Shown: positions 56,270 to 64,000 of the stretch, piece by piece
Layout of the letters: each line of letters opens with the position of its first letter
Numbering within the stretch: the first letter of the stretch is position 1
Assembly: GCF_030770395.1 (NCBI RefSeq)
Contig: NZ_CP132480.1
Coordinates: 3,811,072-3,875,071 of the forward strand
Reading direction: 5' to 3'
DNA from: Telluria beijingensis
GTDB taxonomy: Bacteria > Pseudomonadota > Gammaproteobacteria > Burkholderiales > Burkholderiaceae_D
Length of the DNA: 64,000 bases
Position numbers and translations under genes: made by a program
Notes under the pieces: generated by a model
What the model saw: the letters and a program-made list of their open reading frames with translations, nothing else
The model's database searches: none
What the model was told of the DNA's origin: nothing

Positions 56270-56659
56270 GGAAAGCTCCGGATTCGGTAAGTGATTCGGT
56301 AGATGAGACACCGTGCGATCGGCGCGCCAGATGTGCAGGATAGTCGGGGTTCTTGCGAAAGCTTTGATTTCGCTCAGTCGAACTCTTGACTTGCCTGATG
56401 CAAATTTCCAGGCAAGTAATTAGGCGTCGACTGTGACGGGGGCCTGTTCATGCTTTCATTGACCGGCGCCAAAATCCGTGTCTGGGTATTGCGCGGCTGG
56501 CGCGGGTCTATCGTCGCTGGAACCGATGCGGGGAGGGGCCGTGGATGAGGTGCAAGCGCGATCCGGCGCGGCCGGCGCCTCCGCCGGCCTGTCCCGGCGT
56601 CGACATTTCGCATAAAATCCGAGGCAATGGCAAGCTTGCAATCCTTCAGAGGAGCGCCC
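56270..56659. other. 390-base divergent promoter region
   Basis: No gene; holds the 9-base inverted repeat at 56389 and CATAAAAT at about 56609, a possible -10 for the antiporter gene. Confidence 0.5.
56389..56417. repeat. Perfect inverted repeat between SYLF and antiporter genes
   Basis: ACTTGCCTG (56389-56397) and CAGGCAAGT (56409-56417) with an 11-base spacer; a candidate operator. Confidence 0.55.
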
Positions 56660-58399
56660 ATGCACGCCGACCCTGCCTTTCCTTTCATGCGGGAGATCCT
56701 GCTGTTCCTGATCCTCGCGGGCATCCTGGTTCCCACCCTGCAGCGCCTGCGCGTCAACCAGGTGCTCGGCTTCTTCGTGGTGGGTGCCATGCTGGGGCCG
56801 TTCGCCGCCGGACCGCTGGCCGGCGCGCCGCCGTGGCTGGCGGCCCTGGCGTTCCCTTCCGGTCCGGGTGTTTCCCTGCTGGCCGAGATCGGCGTACTGT
56901 TCCTGATGTTCTCGGTCGGACTGGAACTCACGGTGGATCGCCTGTGGGCCATGCGGCGCTGGGTGTTTGGCGTCGGCAGCGCACAGGTTGCGCTCAGCGC
57001 ATGCGCGCTCGCCGCCGCGCTGCACGCTTGTGGCCTGCCCGGCGTCGCTGCGACGATCCTGGGCCTGGTGCTCGCGCTGTCGTCGACCGCGGTCGTGATG
57101 CAGCTCATGAGTCAGCGCCACATGACCGGAAGCACGCTGGGCCAGGCCGTGTTCGGAATCCTGATGCTGCAGGACCTTGCTGTGGCGCCATTGATGATCC
57201 TGATTGGCGCGCTGGCGCATGGCGCGAACACGAGCGGTGCCGAGGTTGCCTGGCAGGCGCTGGCGGCCAGCGCGCGGACGGCGCTGGCGCTGGCGCTGAT
57301 CTGGCTGGCGGGCCGAATCGTCGTGCAACGGCTGTTCCGGATCTTCGCGCGGGAACGCCAGCCGGATGCCTTCATGGCGCTGATCCTGCTGGCCACCTTC
57401 GGCCTTGCGGCCATGTCGGCCGCGGCCGGCCTACCGATGGCGCTCGGCGCCCTGGTCGCCGGCCTGCTGCTGGCCGAGACCGAGTTCAGGCACGAAGTCG
57501 AGCTGATGGTGGAACCTTTCAGGGGATTGCTCATGGGCCTGTTTTTCATGACTGTGGGCATGACCATCGATGTGCGCCTGGCACTCGCGGAGCCGTTGTG
57601 GGTGGGTGGCGCCGTCGCTGGGCTGGTGCTGGTCAAGGGCGTCGTGGCGTCGTTGCTGTTGCGGGTCGGCGGACTGCCCTGGGGACAGGCCTCCGAGGGC
57701 GGCCTGTTGCTGGGACAGGGTGGCGAGTTCGCCTTCGTCGTGATCGCCTACGCCAGCAAAGTGCAGGTGCTCGAGCCGTCGCTGGGGGCATCGGCGACGC
57801 TGGTGGTCGGCCTGTCGCTGCTGGTCACGCCGCTGCTGGCGCGGCTGGGCCGGTCATTGGGCGAACGCGGCGAACGCCTCGCGCGCGCAGAGCCGCTGCC
57901 GGTGGACAATGCCGGTGTGGTCATCGCCGGTTTCGGCCGGGTGGGCCAGCAACTGGGGAAATTGCTGGCGTCGCAAGGCATACCGTATGTGGCCATCGAA
58001 GCCGACGCCGCCCTGGTGGCGCGCCTGCGCGCCGGCGGGCTGCCGGTCTGGTACGGCAACGCCGCGCGTGCCGAGCTGCTGCGCAAGGTGCGCGCCGATG
58101 CGGCGCCGGCGATCGTACTGACGATGGACCAGCCGGCAGCGGCCCTGCTGGCCGTGCGCGGCATCCGCCGCGCACTCCCGCATGCGCGCCTGTTCGTGCG
58201 CGCGCGCGACGAGGCGCATGCGCACGCGCTGCGCATCGCCGGCGCCAGTGTGGTCGTGCCGGAAACCCTTGAAGCCAGCCTGCAGTTATCGGCCTTCGTC
58301 CTGGAGGCCGTCGGCGTCGAGGAGCGCCTGGTCGAAGAGATCCTGGCGCGCGAGCGTGACCTGTTCGCGGCTGGCTTGCCGCAATCGGGGTCTCCCTGA
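56660..58399 (+). CDS. KefB-like potassium/proton antiporter
   Basis: The 579-residue CPA2-family protein has about twelve membrane segments (including FFVVGAMLGPFAAGPLAG, LLAEIGVLFLMFSVGLEL and LSSTAVVMQL). A cytosolic TrkA-N domain (GVVIAGFGRVGQQLGKLLAS, about residues 415-530) binds NAD or glutathione conjugates in relatives. It extrudes K+ in exchange for H+ under electrophile or pH stress. AGAGGAG precedes ATG 56660. Confidence 0.9.
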   Translation: MHADPAFPFMREILLFLILAGILVPTLQRLRVNQVLGFFVVGAMLGPFAAGPLAGAPPWLAALAFPSGPGVSLLAEIGVLFLMFSVGLELTVDRLWAMRRWVFGVGSAQVALSACALAAALHACGLPGVAATILGLVLALSSTAVVMQLMSQRHMTGSTLGQAVFGILMLQDLAVAPLMILIGALAHGANTSGAEVAWQALAASARTALALALIWLAGRIVVQRLFRIFARERQPDAFMALILLATFGLAAMSAAAGLPMALGALVAGLLLAETEFRHEVELMVEPFRGLLMGLFFMTVGMTIDVRLALAEPLWVGGAVAGLVLVKGVVASLLLRVGGLPWGQASEGGLLLGQGGEFAFVVIAYASKVQVLEPSLGASATLVVGLSLLVTPLLARLGRSLGERGERLARAEPLPVDNAGVVIAGFGRVGQQLGKLLASQGIPYVAIEADAALVARLRAGGLPVWYGNAARAELLRKVRADAAPAIVLTMDQPAAALLAVRGIRRALPHARLFVRARDEAHAHALRIAGASVVVPETLEASLQLSAFVLEAVGVEERLVEEILARERDLFAAGLPQSGSP

Positions 58400-58767
58400 A
58401 CCCCGCACGCCCAGGCTGACGGCGATGTGCAGCGGCCCGGCGTCGGTCGGGCCTTCCGGCGCGTCGATGTCCGTGCGCACGCATTCCGCGCAAGCCGGCG
58501 CATCGCCTGGCGATGCTGCGGGCGGCGCGGCGTGGTTCGATCGGGGCAGGAACGAATATGGCATACATGGGGGCCATGGCGCCAGGGCTTGGCCTGACCA
58601 TGGACGGGAGGAGCGCACATTGATCCAAGTCACAAACCAAGATGCTCCGCGTCCTAGGATATACCAGACTCCGACAATCCGACGCCCGGTCTGCAGGGCG
58701 GGCGGACACCAATCGGGTGCAACCGGCGCGATTGCCGTTCCATCATCGTCAACCTCAGGAGGACACC
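58400..58767. other. 368-base gap with a candidate FNR-controlled promoter
   Basis: No supported gene; holds the FNR-like box at 58620 and TAGGAT at 58655 before hsp20. Confidence 0.5.
58620..58633 (+). promoter_or_regulatory. FNR/ANR-like box before hsp20
   Basis: TTGATCCAAGTCAC keeps TTGAT exactly and three of five bases of ATCAA. TAGGAT lies at 58655-58660, the spacing expected for a site centred near -41.5. Confidence 0.5.
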
Positions 58768-59214
58768 ATGGCAAACAATGTGACACGCTACGACCCGATG
58801 CGCGAGCTGATGCGCTTCGACCCTTTCCGCAGCCTGGACGACATCGTGCGCGACTTTCCGCTTGCCTCGGCGCTACGCGGACTGGACGTCGACCGCCGCC
58901 TCCGGGTCGACGTGACCGATAGCGAGCACGACTATGTCGTGAAGGCCGACATCCCTGGCGCCAGGAAAGAGGATATCCGGGTGTCGGTGGATGGCAACGT
59001 GGTCTCGATCAGCGCCACGGTCCAGAACGAACAGCAGCAGACTTCCGGCGGCACAATCTACAGCGAGCGCTATACCGGCGCGCAATTCCGAAGCTTCAGC
59101 CTTCCCCAGGAAGTCGACGACACCAGGACAGCGGCGAAGTACGAAGATGGCGTGCTGCACCTGACTTTGCCGAAAAAGCCAGGCACGGCGCGCAAGCAGA
59201 TCGCCATTCAATAA
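58768..59214 (+). CDS. Hsp20/alpha-crystallin small heat shock protein
   Basis: The 148-residue chaperone has an N-terminal DPFRSLDDIVRDF arm. The alpha-crystallin domain begins LRVDVTDSEHDYVVKADIPG and has FRSFSLPQEVD and the terminal IAIQ motif. It holds unfolding proteins for refolding. AGGAGG precedes the ATG. It sits among universal stress proteins and behind an FNR-like site, a grouping typical of low-oxygen survival clusters in betaproteobacteria. Confidence 0.95.
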   Translation: MANNVTRYDPMRELMRFDPFRSLDDIVRDFPLASALRGLDVDRRLRVDVTDSEHDYVVKADIPGARKEDIRVSVDGNVVSISATVQNEQQQTSGGTIYSERYTGAQFRSFSLPQEVDDTRTAAKYEDGVLHLTLPKKPGTARKQIAIQ

Positions 59215-59215
59215 C

Positions 59216-59871
59216 GTGGCGTCGACCGCCGGTCATCATGCCATCGTCGACCGGGAGCAGACTCTTCTCCAGCAGGATCAGGTCGGCGGATTCGCGGGCG
59301 ATATCGGCGCCGGTATCGACCGCGATGCCAACGTCGGAGCACTCGAGCGCAGGACCGTGGTTGATGCCGTCGCCGAGAAAACCCACCACGCGGCCATCAT
59401 GCTGGAGGGCGCGGATAACGCGGGTCTTCTATTGCGGGAGCAGCCTGGAGAAGACGGCGCATGTGCGGGCGCCTGCGCCAGTCGTTCGTCATCGAGGCGC
59501 TCGATCGCGGGACCGTCGAGGATCCGCGTGGCGTCGATGCCGACCAGGGCGCGCAGCCGCTCGGCGGCGCCGACGGCCTGGCCGGTTGCCAGGTCGAGCG
59601 CCGCCAGCGCCAGCAGGAGCAGGGGCAGCGGGCGAGCAGAGGTGGTCAGCAGGGACGCGGGCCAGCCACGTCGGCGCCCCTGCGCTACGGTGTTGCGGCC
59701 GTGGCGCGCCAGCCGGGTGCGGGCCTCGTCCGGCGGGAGGCCTGTGGCGCCGCTTGCGAGCGCCGCCAGCGCGGCGTCGGTTTCCATCGCCGCGATGGCG
59801 GCGATGTCCGGGCCGGCCGCCGGCGCGCCCGGCTTCCGGTGGGGACGGCGCATGCCCGATCCGCCGTCCAT
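59216..59871 (-). pseudogene. Internally deleted MgtA-type P-type ATPase
   Basis: The minus strand keeps the N-terminal cation-ATPase region (GLPPDEARTRLARHGRNTVA). It then jumps directly to the region before the phosphorylation-domain hinge (ILDGPAIERLDDERLA), losing about 400-500 residues including the phosphorylated Asp. A frameshift near 59465 follows, then AVFSRLLPQ, a TAG (59428-59430) where Gln is expected, KTRVIRALQHDGRVV and GFLGDGINHGPALE. The GDGIND motif has lost its second Asp. It is clearly dead. Confidence 0.85.
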
Positions 59872-59901
59872 TGGTCAGGTCCTGGTGTCCCGGATGCGAC
59901 C

Positions 59902-60741
59902 CTAGTGGGCCAGCAGGACGGGCAGCGCGGCCTCGGCCAGAATCGTACGCGTGGCGCCGCCGACGCACAATTCGTGGAAGCGGCTGTGGCCGAAGCAGCC
60001 CATGACCAGCATTCCGCAATCGAGTTCTTGCGCGAGAGCCAGCAGGTCGCGGCCGCTGCCGTGGCGTTCTTCACGCGTGCAGAAGTGGGCAGGCACGCGA
60101 TGCCGATGCAGGAAACCGGACAGCTCCGACTGGTCAGTGGCAAACTGCGCGCCATGATCGCCCCGGCCCGGCCGGGTGAGCGCGACCACCATGACCGTGA
60201 TGGCCCGCTGCAGCAGGGGTATTGCCGCCGCGAGGGCGCTCGATGCTTCCTGGCTTCCGTTCCAGCCGACGAGGATCCTGGGGGCCATCTCCGGTGCGGG
60301 GTCGCCGCGCGGCACGAGGAGCACCGGGCGGGCGCTGTTCAGGATGACGTATTCGGGCAAGCGGGTTCCAACGCCCGGCATGGCCTCGTCGGGGTCGTCC
60401 TGGCTGATGACGACCAGGTCGGCGCTGCGCGCCTGGCGTGCCAGGCCGTCGTCGGGCAGGTCGCAGACCAGCCGGGTCTCGCATGGCACCTGGCGTTCGC
60501 CGGCGATGGCGGTGAAGCGGGACAGCGCACGCCGCGCATTGTCCGCCAGCGGTTCGAAATAGCCGGCTTCGAGCGTGCCCGGCTGCCAGTGGCAGCCCCG
60601 CGGCAACACGGTGCGCGACACGCCCAGCATGGCCGCGCCGACCAGATGTGCGCCAAGGGCTTGCGCCAGGGTAGCGGCCCAGCGGATCCGTGCCGGCGCG
60701 TGGGCCGAGAGGTCGGCGTGGACGAGAATGGTCTTGTACAT
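59902..60741 (-). CDS. Tandem-domain universal stress protein (distal gene)
   Basis: The 279-residue protein has two UspA folds. The first starts YKTILVHADLSAHAPARIRW. The second has ILVGWNGSQEASSALAAAIP and ends with the ATP-binding glycine pattern VMGCFGHSRFHELCVGGATR, then LPVLLAH. It lies 13 bases after the paralogue at 60755-61567, in the same operon. Such proteins support survival under stasis or low oxygen. Confidence 0.92.
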   Translation of the reverse strand: MYKTILVHADLSAHAPARIRWAATLAQALGAHLVGAAMLGVSRTVLPRGCHWQPGTLEAGYFEPLADNARRALSRFTAIAGERQVPCETRLVCDLPDDGLARQARSADLVVISQDDPDEAMPGVGTRLPEYVILNSARPVLLVPRGDPAPEMAPRILVGWNGSQEASSALAAAIPLLQRAITVMVVALTRPGRGDHGAQFATDQSELSGFLHRHRVPAHFCTREERHGSGRDLLALAQELDCGMLVMGCFGHSRFHELCVGGATRTILAEAALPVLLAH

Positions 60742-60754
60742 GGCTGGTCGATTC

Positions 60755-61567
60755 CTAGTGAGCGAGCAGGATGGGGCAGGCTGGGCGGCGCAGCACGGTC
60801 GCACTGGGGCCGTGGAACAGCGCTTCGCGCCAGCGCGCGTGGCCGTAGGCGCCCATGACGAGGAGGCTGGCGCCGCAACGTTCGGCTTCGGCGAGCAGGG
60901 CAGCGCCGGGGTCGGTCGCCGCCGGCCGTACGGCGGTCCGGGTGGCAACGCCGTGGCGCCGCAAGAACGCGGCCAGGCGCGGCCCGGACTCGCCGCCGTC
61001 ATCGGCGCCGCTGCTCAGGCCAAGCACGGTCGCATGGCGCGCCGCGCGCAAGAGCGGCAGGGCGCCGTCGATCGCGCGCGTCGCTTGCGTGCTGGCGTTC
61101 CAGGCCACGAGCGCGGCGCCGCCGGGCAGTGCCGCCTCGGCGCCGGCGGGCACCACGAGGACCGGCCGCCCGCCGGCAAGGACGAGGTGCTGAGCCAGTC
61201 CCTGCGGGCGCAAAGGGCCTGGGTTGCCGTCGGCGCCGCCGACGACGACGAGGTCGCAGTAGCGCGCGTCGAGCGCGAGCGCGACGCCGGTCTCGTCGTC
61301 GACCAGGCGTGTCTCGACCGACACCACGCCTTCATCGGACGCCAGTCGTTCGAAGCGGGACAGCGCGCGCCGGGCGGCATCGCGCAGCGCCGCGCACGGC
61401 GCCGCGAGGAACGTCCGTGTCGCTTCCGGCGTGTAACGGGAGACGCCGGTCGGCGCGCTTCCGATCAGGTGCGCTTGCATGGCGCGCGCGAGCCGGGCGG
61501 CGAGCCTGATGCGGCCCTGGGCTTCGGACGCGGGAGCCGCGTGTACCAGAATCGTCTTGTAGGTCAT
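60755..61567 (-). CDS. Tandem-domain universal stress protein (proximal gene)
   Basis: The 270-residue protein has two UspA folds. It starts TYKTILVHAAPASEAQGRIR and ends with VMGAYGHARWREALFHGPSA then CPILLAH, carrying the G-2x-G-9x-G type ATP motif in the second fold only. ATG 61567 is the start; the longer upstream frame has no homology. It is the first gene of a two-gene usp operon behind an FNR-like box. Confidence 0.92.
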   Translation of the reverse strand: MTYKTILVHAAPASEAQGRIRLAARLARAMQAHLIGSAPTGVSRYTPEATRTFLAAPCAALRDAARRALSRFERLASDEGVVSVETRLVDDETGVALALDARYCDLVVVGGADGNPGPLRPQGLAQHLVLAGGRPVLVVPAGAEAALPGGAALVAWNASTQATRAIDGALPLLRAARHATVLGLSSGADDGGESGPRLAAFLRRHGVATRTAVRPAATDPGAALLAEAERCGASLLVMGAYGHARWREALFHGPSATVLRRPACPILLAH

Positions 61568-61692
61568 CGATCCGCTCCGGTTTCGCACCGATTCGCCGCT
61601 GGAGGACGCTGCGCATGAACCAGCGTGCGAAAAGCGCGCCGCGCCGCACACCGACGCTGGTTACATCAATAACGTCTGCCGTAATTCGAACC

Positions 61693-61706
61693 CTGACATG
61701 GATCAA
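61693..61706 (-). promoter_or_regulatory. FNR/ANR-like box before the usp operon
   Basis: On the minus strand this reads TTGATCCATGTCAG, nearly the same as the hsp20 box (11 of 14 or better). It lies 126 bases before the usp start. Confidence 0.4.
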
Positions 61707-61814
61707 AGTTGCGACAGTGATTTTTGCGTATAGCGGCGGTCTCTCAACATGGACAGCAACGGGGTTTCTAACAGCTAAAAGGAACTTGTTCGTCCTTGTG
61801 CAGTCATATGCATT

Positions 61815-62441
61815 ATGAGCAAGTTAGTCTCGATCAGTATGGCTGCCGAAGCGCTTGGTGTCTCGACCAGCACTTTACGTCGATGGGAGGCAAGCGGTCG
61901 ACTCACGCCAACGAGAACAGAAGGTGGTCAGCGCCGCTATGACGTGACAGCGCTGCATTCCGGTCCGCGTTACAGTGCGCCGTCATTCCGAAAGACTGTC
62001 AGCTATGCCCGGGTTTCGAGTCATGACCACCGGGCAGATCTGGAGCGGCAAAAGCAGGTGCTCGAATTGTACTGTGCAAGCCAAGGCTGGACATCCGACA
62101 TCATCACCGATCTTGGCTCGGGCATGAACTATCGCAAACGGGGATTGAAACGCCTGCTCGATGGGATTGTCGAAGGAGAAGTAGGACGCCTGGTCCTGAC
62201 GCACAAGGACCGGCTACTGCGCTTCGGTGCAGAACTCGTCTTCGCTGCGTGCCAGGTGAAACAGGTCGAGGTAGTCATCCTCAACCTGGGCGAAGACACC
62301 ACTTTCGAAGAGGAGCTTGCCAGCGATGTACTCGAAATCATCACCGTATTCTCTGCCAGGTTGTACGGTAGCCGCAGTCACCGAAACCAGAAACTGATCG
62401 ACGGCATGCGCACGGCTGTCAGGGATTCGCAATGTACCTAG
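61815..62441 (+). CDS. tnpA: IS607-family serine recombinase TnpA
   Basis: The 208-residue protein has a MerR-like helix-turn-helix (AAEALGVSTSTLRRWEASGR) followed by a small resolvase domain. The nucleophile serine is in YARVSSHDHRADLERQ and the Arg-bearing segment is LTHKDRLLRFG. It catalyses excision and integration through covalent 5' serine linkages. It appears intact. It overlaps tnpB by 10 bases. Confidence 0.93.
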   Translation: MSKLVSISMAAEALGVSTSTLRRWEASGRLTPTRTEGGQRRYDVTALHSGPRYSAPSFRKTVSYARVSSHDHRADLERQKQVLELYCASQGWTSDIITDLGSGMNYRKRGLKRLLDGIVEGEVGRLVLTHKDRLLRFGAELVFAACQVKQVEVVILNLGEDTTFEEELASDVLEIITVFSARLYGSRSHRNQKLIDGMRTAVRDSQCT

Positions 62442-63544
62442 CACATCGTATTCGCCTCGATCCGAACAACGTCCAGGCGACGTATCTGGCGCGCTGCGCT
62501 GGTACGGCACGCTTCGCCTACAACTGGGCACTGGCTGAGTGGAAACGGCAGTACGAAGCGTGCAAGCTTGATCCCGCTTTACCCAAGCCGAACGAAGCGG
62601 CGTTGCGGCGTCAGCTCAATGCCATCAAACGGGAAGAGTTCCCACGGATGCTCGAAGTGACCAAGAACGCGCCGCAGATGGCGATCCAGCAATTGGGATG
62701 CGGCTTCAAGAACTTTTTTGAAGGCCGGGCTGGATATCCAAGATGTCGTCGCAAAGGTCGTGACGACCGTTTTACTTTGACGAACGACCAGTTCCGCGTC
62801 GAAGACAAGCGCATCCGTATCCCGAAGCTGGGATGGCTGCGCATGTGTAAATCCCTGCGTCTTTCAGGACGAATCGTCTCAGCCTCGATCGAGCGTGTTG
62901 CAGACCGCTGGCATGCCAGCATTGTTGTCGACACCATTGCGTCATTCTTGCCGCCTGCCGAAGACCAAGGCGCGGTAGGAGCCGACCTGGGTGTCACGAC
63001 GCTGGCCACGCTATCCACAGGTGAGACCTTTGCCGGGCCGAAGGCCTTGCGGTCGCTCCTGGCGCGGGTAAAGCGCCTGGGACGCAGTCTGTCGCGCAAA
63101 GTCAAAGGGTCCCGCAATTACGCCAAGCCGAAGACCAAGCTTGCCCGCCTGCATGCTCGGATCGCCGACATCCGGCGCGACGGCCTGCACTAGCTGACCA
63201 CATTCATCACCCGCCGATTCCAGATCATCGGCATCGAGGACCTGAACGTCAAGGGCATGCTCGGGAACCATTGTCCCGCACGCTCAATCGCGGACATGGG
63301 TTTTGGCGAGCTGCGCCGCCAGCTGGAATACAAGGCGGCGTGGCGCGGTGGGCAGGTCGTCGTGGTCGATCGATGGTATCCCAGCAGTAAGACGTGCTCA
63401 AGCTGCGGCCATCGGCTCGATGTGCTCGACCTCCAGGTGCGGCAATGGCGCTGTCCGGACTGCGGCGGACTGCACGATCGGGACGTAAACGCACCAATTA
63501 ATCCGAGAAATATGGCGGTGAGTTCCACCGGCACTGCCTGCTGA
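62432..63544 (+). pseudogene. tnpB: TnpB RNA-guided nuclease, interrupted by one amber codon
   Basis: The frame encodes a full-length TnpB of about 370 residues but has a TAG at 63191-63193 in RRDGLH-stop-LTTF, where CAG (Gln) is expected. All three RuvC acidic positions are present: Asp in GADLGVTTLA, Glu in IIGIEDLNVKGM, Asp in HDRDVNA. The zinc finger CSSCGH...CPDCGG is also present. The nuclease would be cut at residue 253 before the second RuvC motif. Without readthrough it is inactive. Confidence 0.88.
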
Positions 63545-63658
63545 GGGGAAGGCGCTGGCCTTGCGCGTGAAGCGCAAGGTGAAACCAGCCCCTGTGAAGC
63601 AGGAATCCAACAGCAAAGTTAAGCAACTATGAATAGCTTTGCGTAAGTTTGGACGAAC
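63520..63658 (+). ncRNA. Candidate omega RNA at the tnpB 3' end
   Basis: TnpB guide RNAs arise from the tnpB 3' end and the right end of the element. Here a perfect hairpin CCTTGCGC/GCGCAAGG (63559-63566 and 63572-63579) is extended by GCTGG/CCAGC outside it. The guide would read into flanking DNA after about 63658. Prediction only. Confidence 0.45.
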
Positions 63659-63686
63659 GGATCAGCCACCTCATGGAGCAGCCAGA

Positions 63687-64000
63687 ATGAGCGCCGGCCT
63701 GGATGCCCATGCAGGTAGCGGACGCAGCCCGCGCCAGGCGATGCTGGACGCGGCCAAGGCATATCTTTTGCGTATCCCCGGTCCCAACTGCGTCGGCCTG
63801 CTGGTGCCGGGTCGCGGCTTGAACGCCAGTTTTGCGCCGATGGCGGCGCTTCCGGGCAAGATCGCCCCCGAGGTGATCGAGCCCGACTTGAATCCCTTGC
63901 TGGCCGATGCCGGCGGCGTGCTGGTGCTGGATGCCCACATGCGGCTCGTTCAGGTACCCGCAAGACACGACCCGCGCGCCAGGCTCGTGATCCTGCCCTA
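63687..64000 (+). pseudogene. Internally deleted NDP-forming acyl-CoA synthetase, runs off window
   Basis: The frame reads like the end of the CoA-binding domain and start of the next domain of an ADP-forming acetyl-CoA synthetase/protein acetyltransferase (QAMLDAAKAYLLRIPGPNCV, GLLVPGRGLNASFA). After PGKIA it jumps to the far ATP-grasp end (PEVIEPDLNPLLADAGGVLV, LDAHMRLVQVPA). Several hundred residues, including the catalytic His, are missing. The N-terminus is also gone; the IS607 element lies directly upstream. The frame is open to the window end. Confidence 0.7.

Larger units (their letters stand above)
61788..63658 (+). mobile_element. IS607-type insertion sequence
   Basis: It contains a serine-recombinase tnpA and an overlapping tnpB. 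Ends are tentative: an 8-base inverted match GTTCGTCC (61788-61795) / GGACGAAC (63651-63658) brackets the genes. IS607 elements normally lack long terminal repeats and target duplications. It lies between the usp operon and a broken acyl-CoA synthetase gene. Confidence 0.75.

Overview
The window reads as a high-GC betaproteobacterial chromosome, most likely Massilia or a close relative in the Oxalobacteraceae. The evidence is the gene order yceD-rpmF-plsX-fabHDG-acpP-fabF, rpoE-rseA-mucD-lepA-lepB-rnc-era-recO-pdxJ-acpS-uvrC-pgsA-tRNA-Gly-tRNA-Cys, plus a PEP-CTERM surface protein. Genus assignment is inference; no 16S gene is present.

Bases 1-21060 are conserved housekeeping sequence, all on the + strand: fatty acid and phospholipid initiation, an extracytoplasmic sigma factor with a short anti-sigma protein and a Do-type periplasmic protease, then translation, secretion, RNA processing, repair and cofactor genes with frequent 1-4 base overlaps. 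It ends in eight tandem tRNA-Gly(GCC) genes and one tRNA-Cys behind a good sigma70 promoter.

Bases 21061-33510 look like a worn accessory segment. A degraded copy of the tRNA-Cys anticodon-to-T-arm part lies at its far edge, which suggests an old tRNA-targeted insertion. Its live genes centre on osmotic and ionic stress (BetT choline transporter, NhaA, SulP transporter), with a GlxA-type AraC regulator, TrpRS, a TetR regulator, a NUDIX hydrolase and a HigBA toxin-antitoxin pair. Debris of a PEP-utilising enzyme, a TrkA domain and a universal stress protein lies between them.

Bases 33511-39700 hold small membrane proteins, a MocR-type PLP regulator flanked by an inverted 65-base copy of its own promoter, a PEP-CTERM protein and a metallophosphoesterase. 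Bases 39787-47830 hold a heavy-metal RND efflux operon (adaptor, pump, DUF3240, TolC-like) divergent from a two-component pair, with a PmrA/QseB-type box between them.

Bases 48958-55327 are the most interesting part: a compact operon of a 'thermostable hemolysin' (GNAT/LuxI-like acyltransferase fold), an acyl-activating AMP ligase, a haem-oxygenase-like diiron oxidase, a short-chain dehydrogenase, an exported repeat protein, and its own PmrA/QseB-type response regulator and kinase. A consensus HTTAAK-N5-HTTAAK box sits before the first gene. I infer a self-regulated pathway that makes a small fatty-acid-derived product; the product is unknown.

Bases 55451-64000 hold a SYLF protein, a KefB-like antiporter, Hsp20 and two universal stress proteins with FNR-like boxes (a low-oxygen stress theme). 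They also hold two internally deleted pseudogenes (MgtA-type ATPase, NDP-forming acyl-CoA synthetase) and an IS607-type element whose TnpB has a single nonsense codon.
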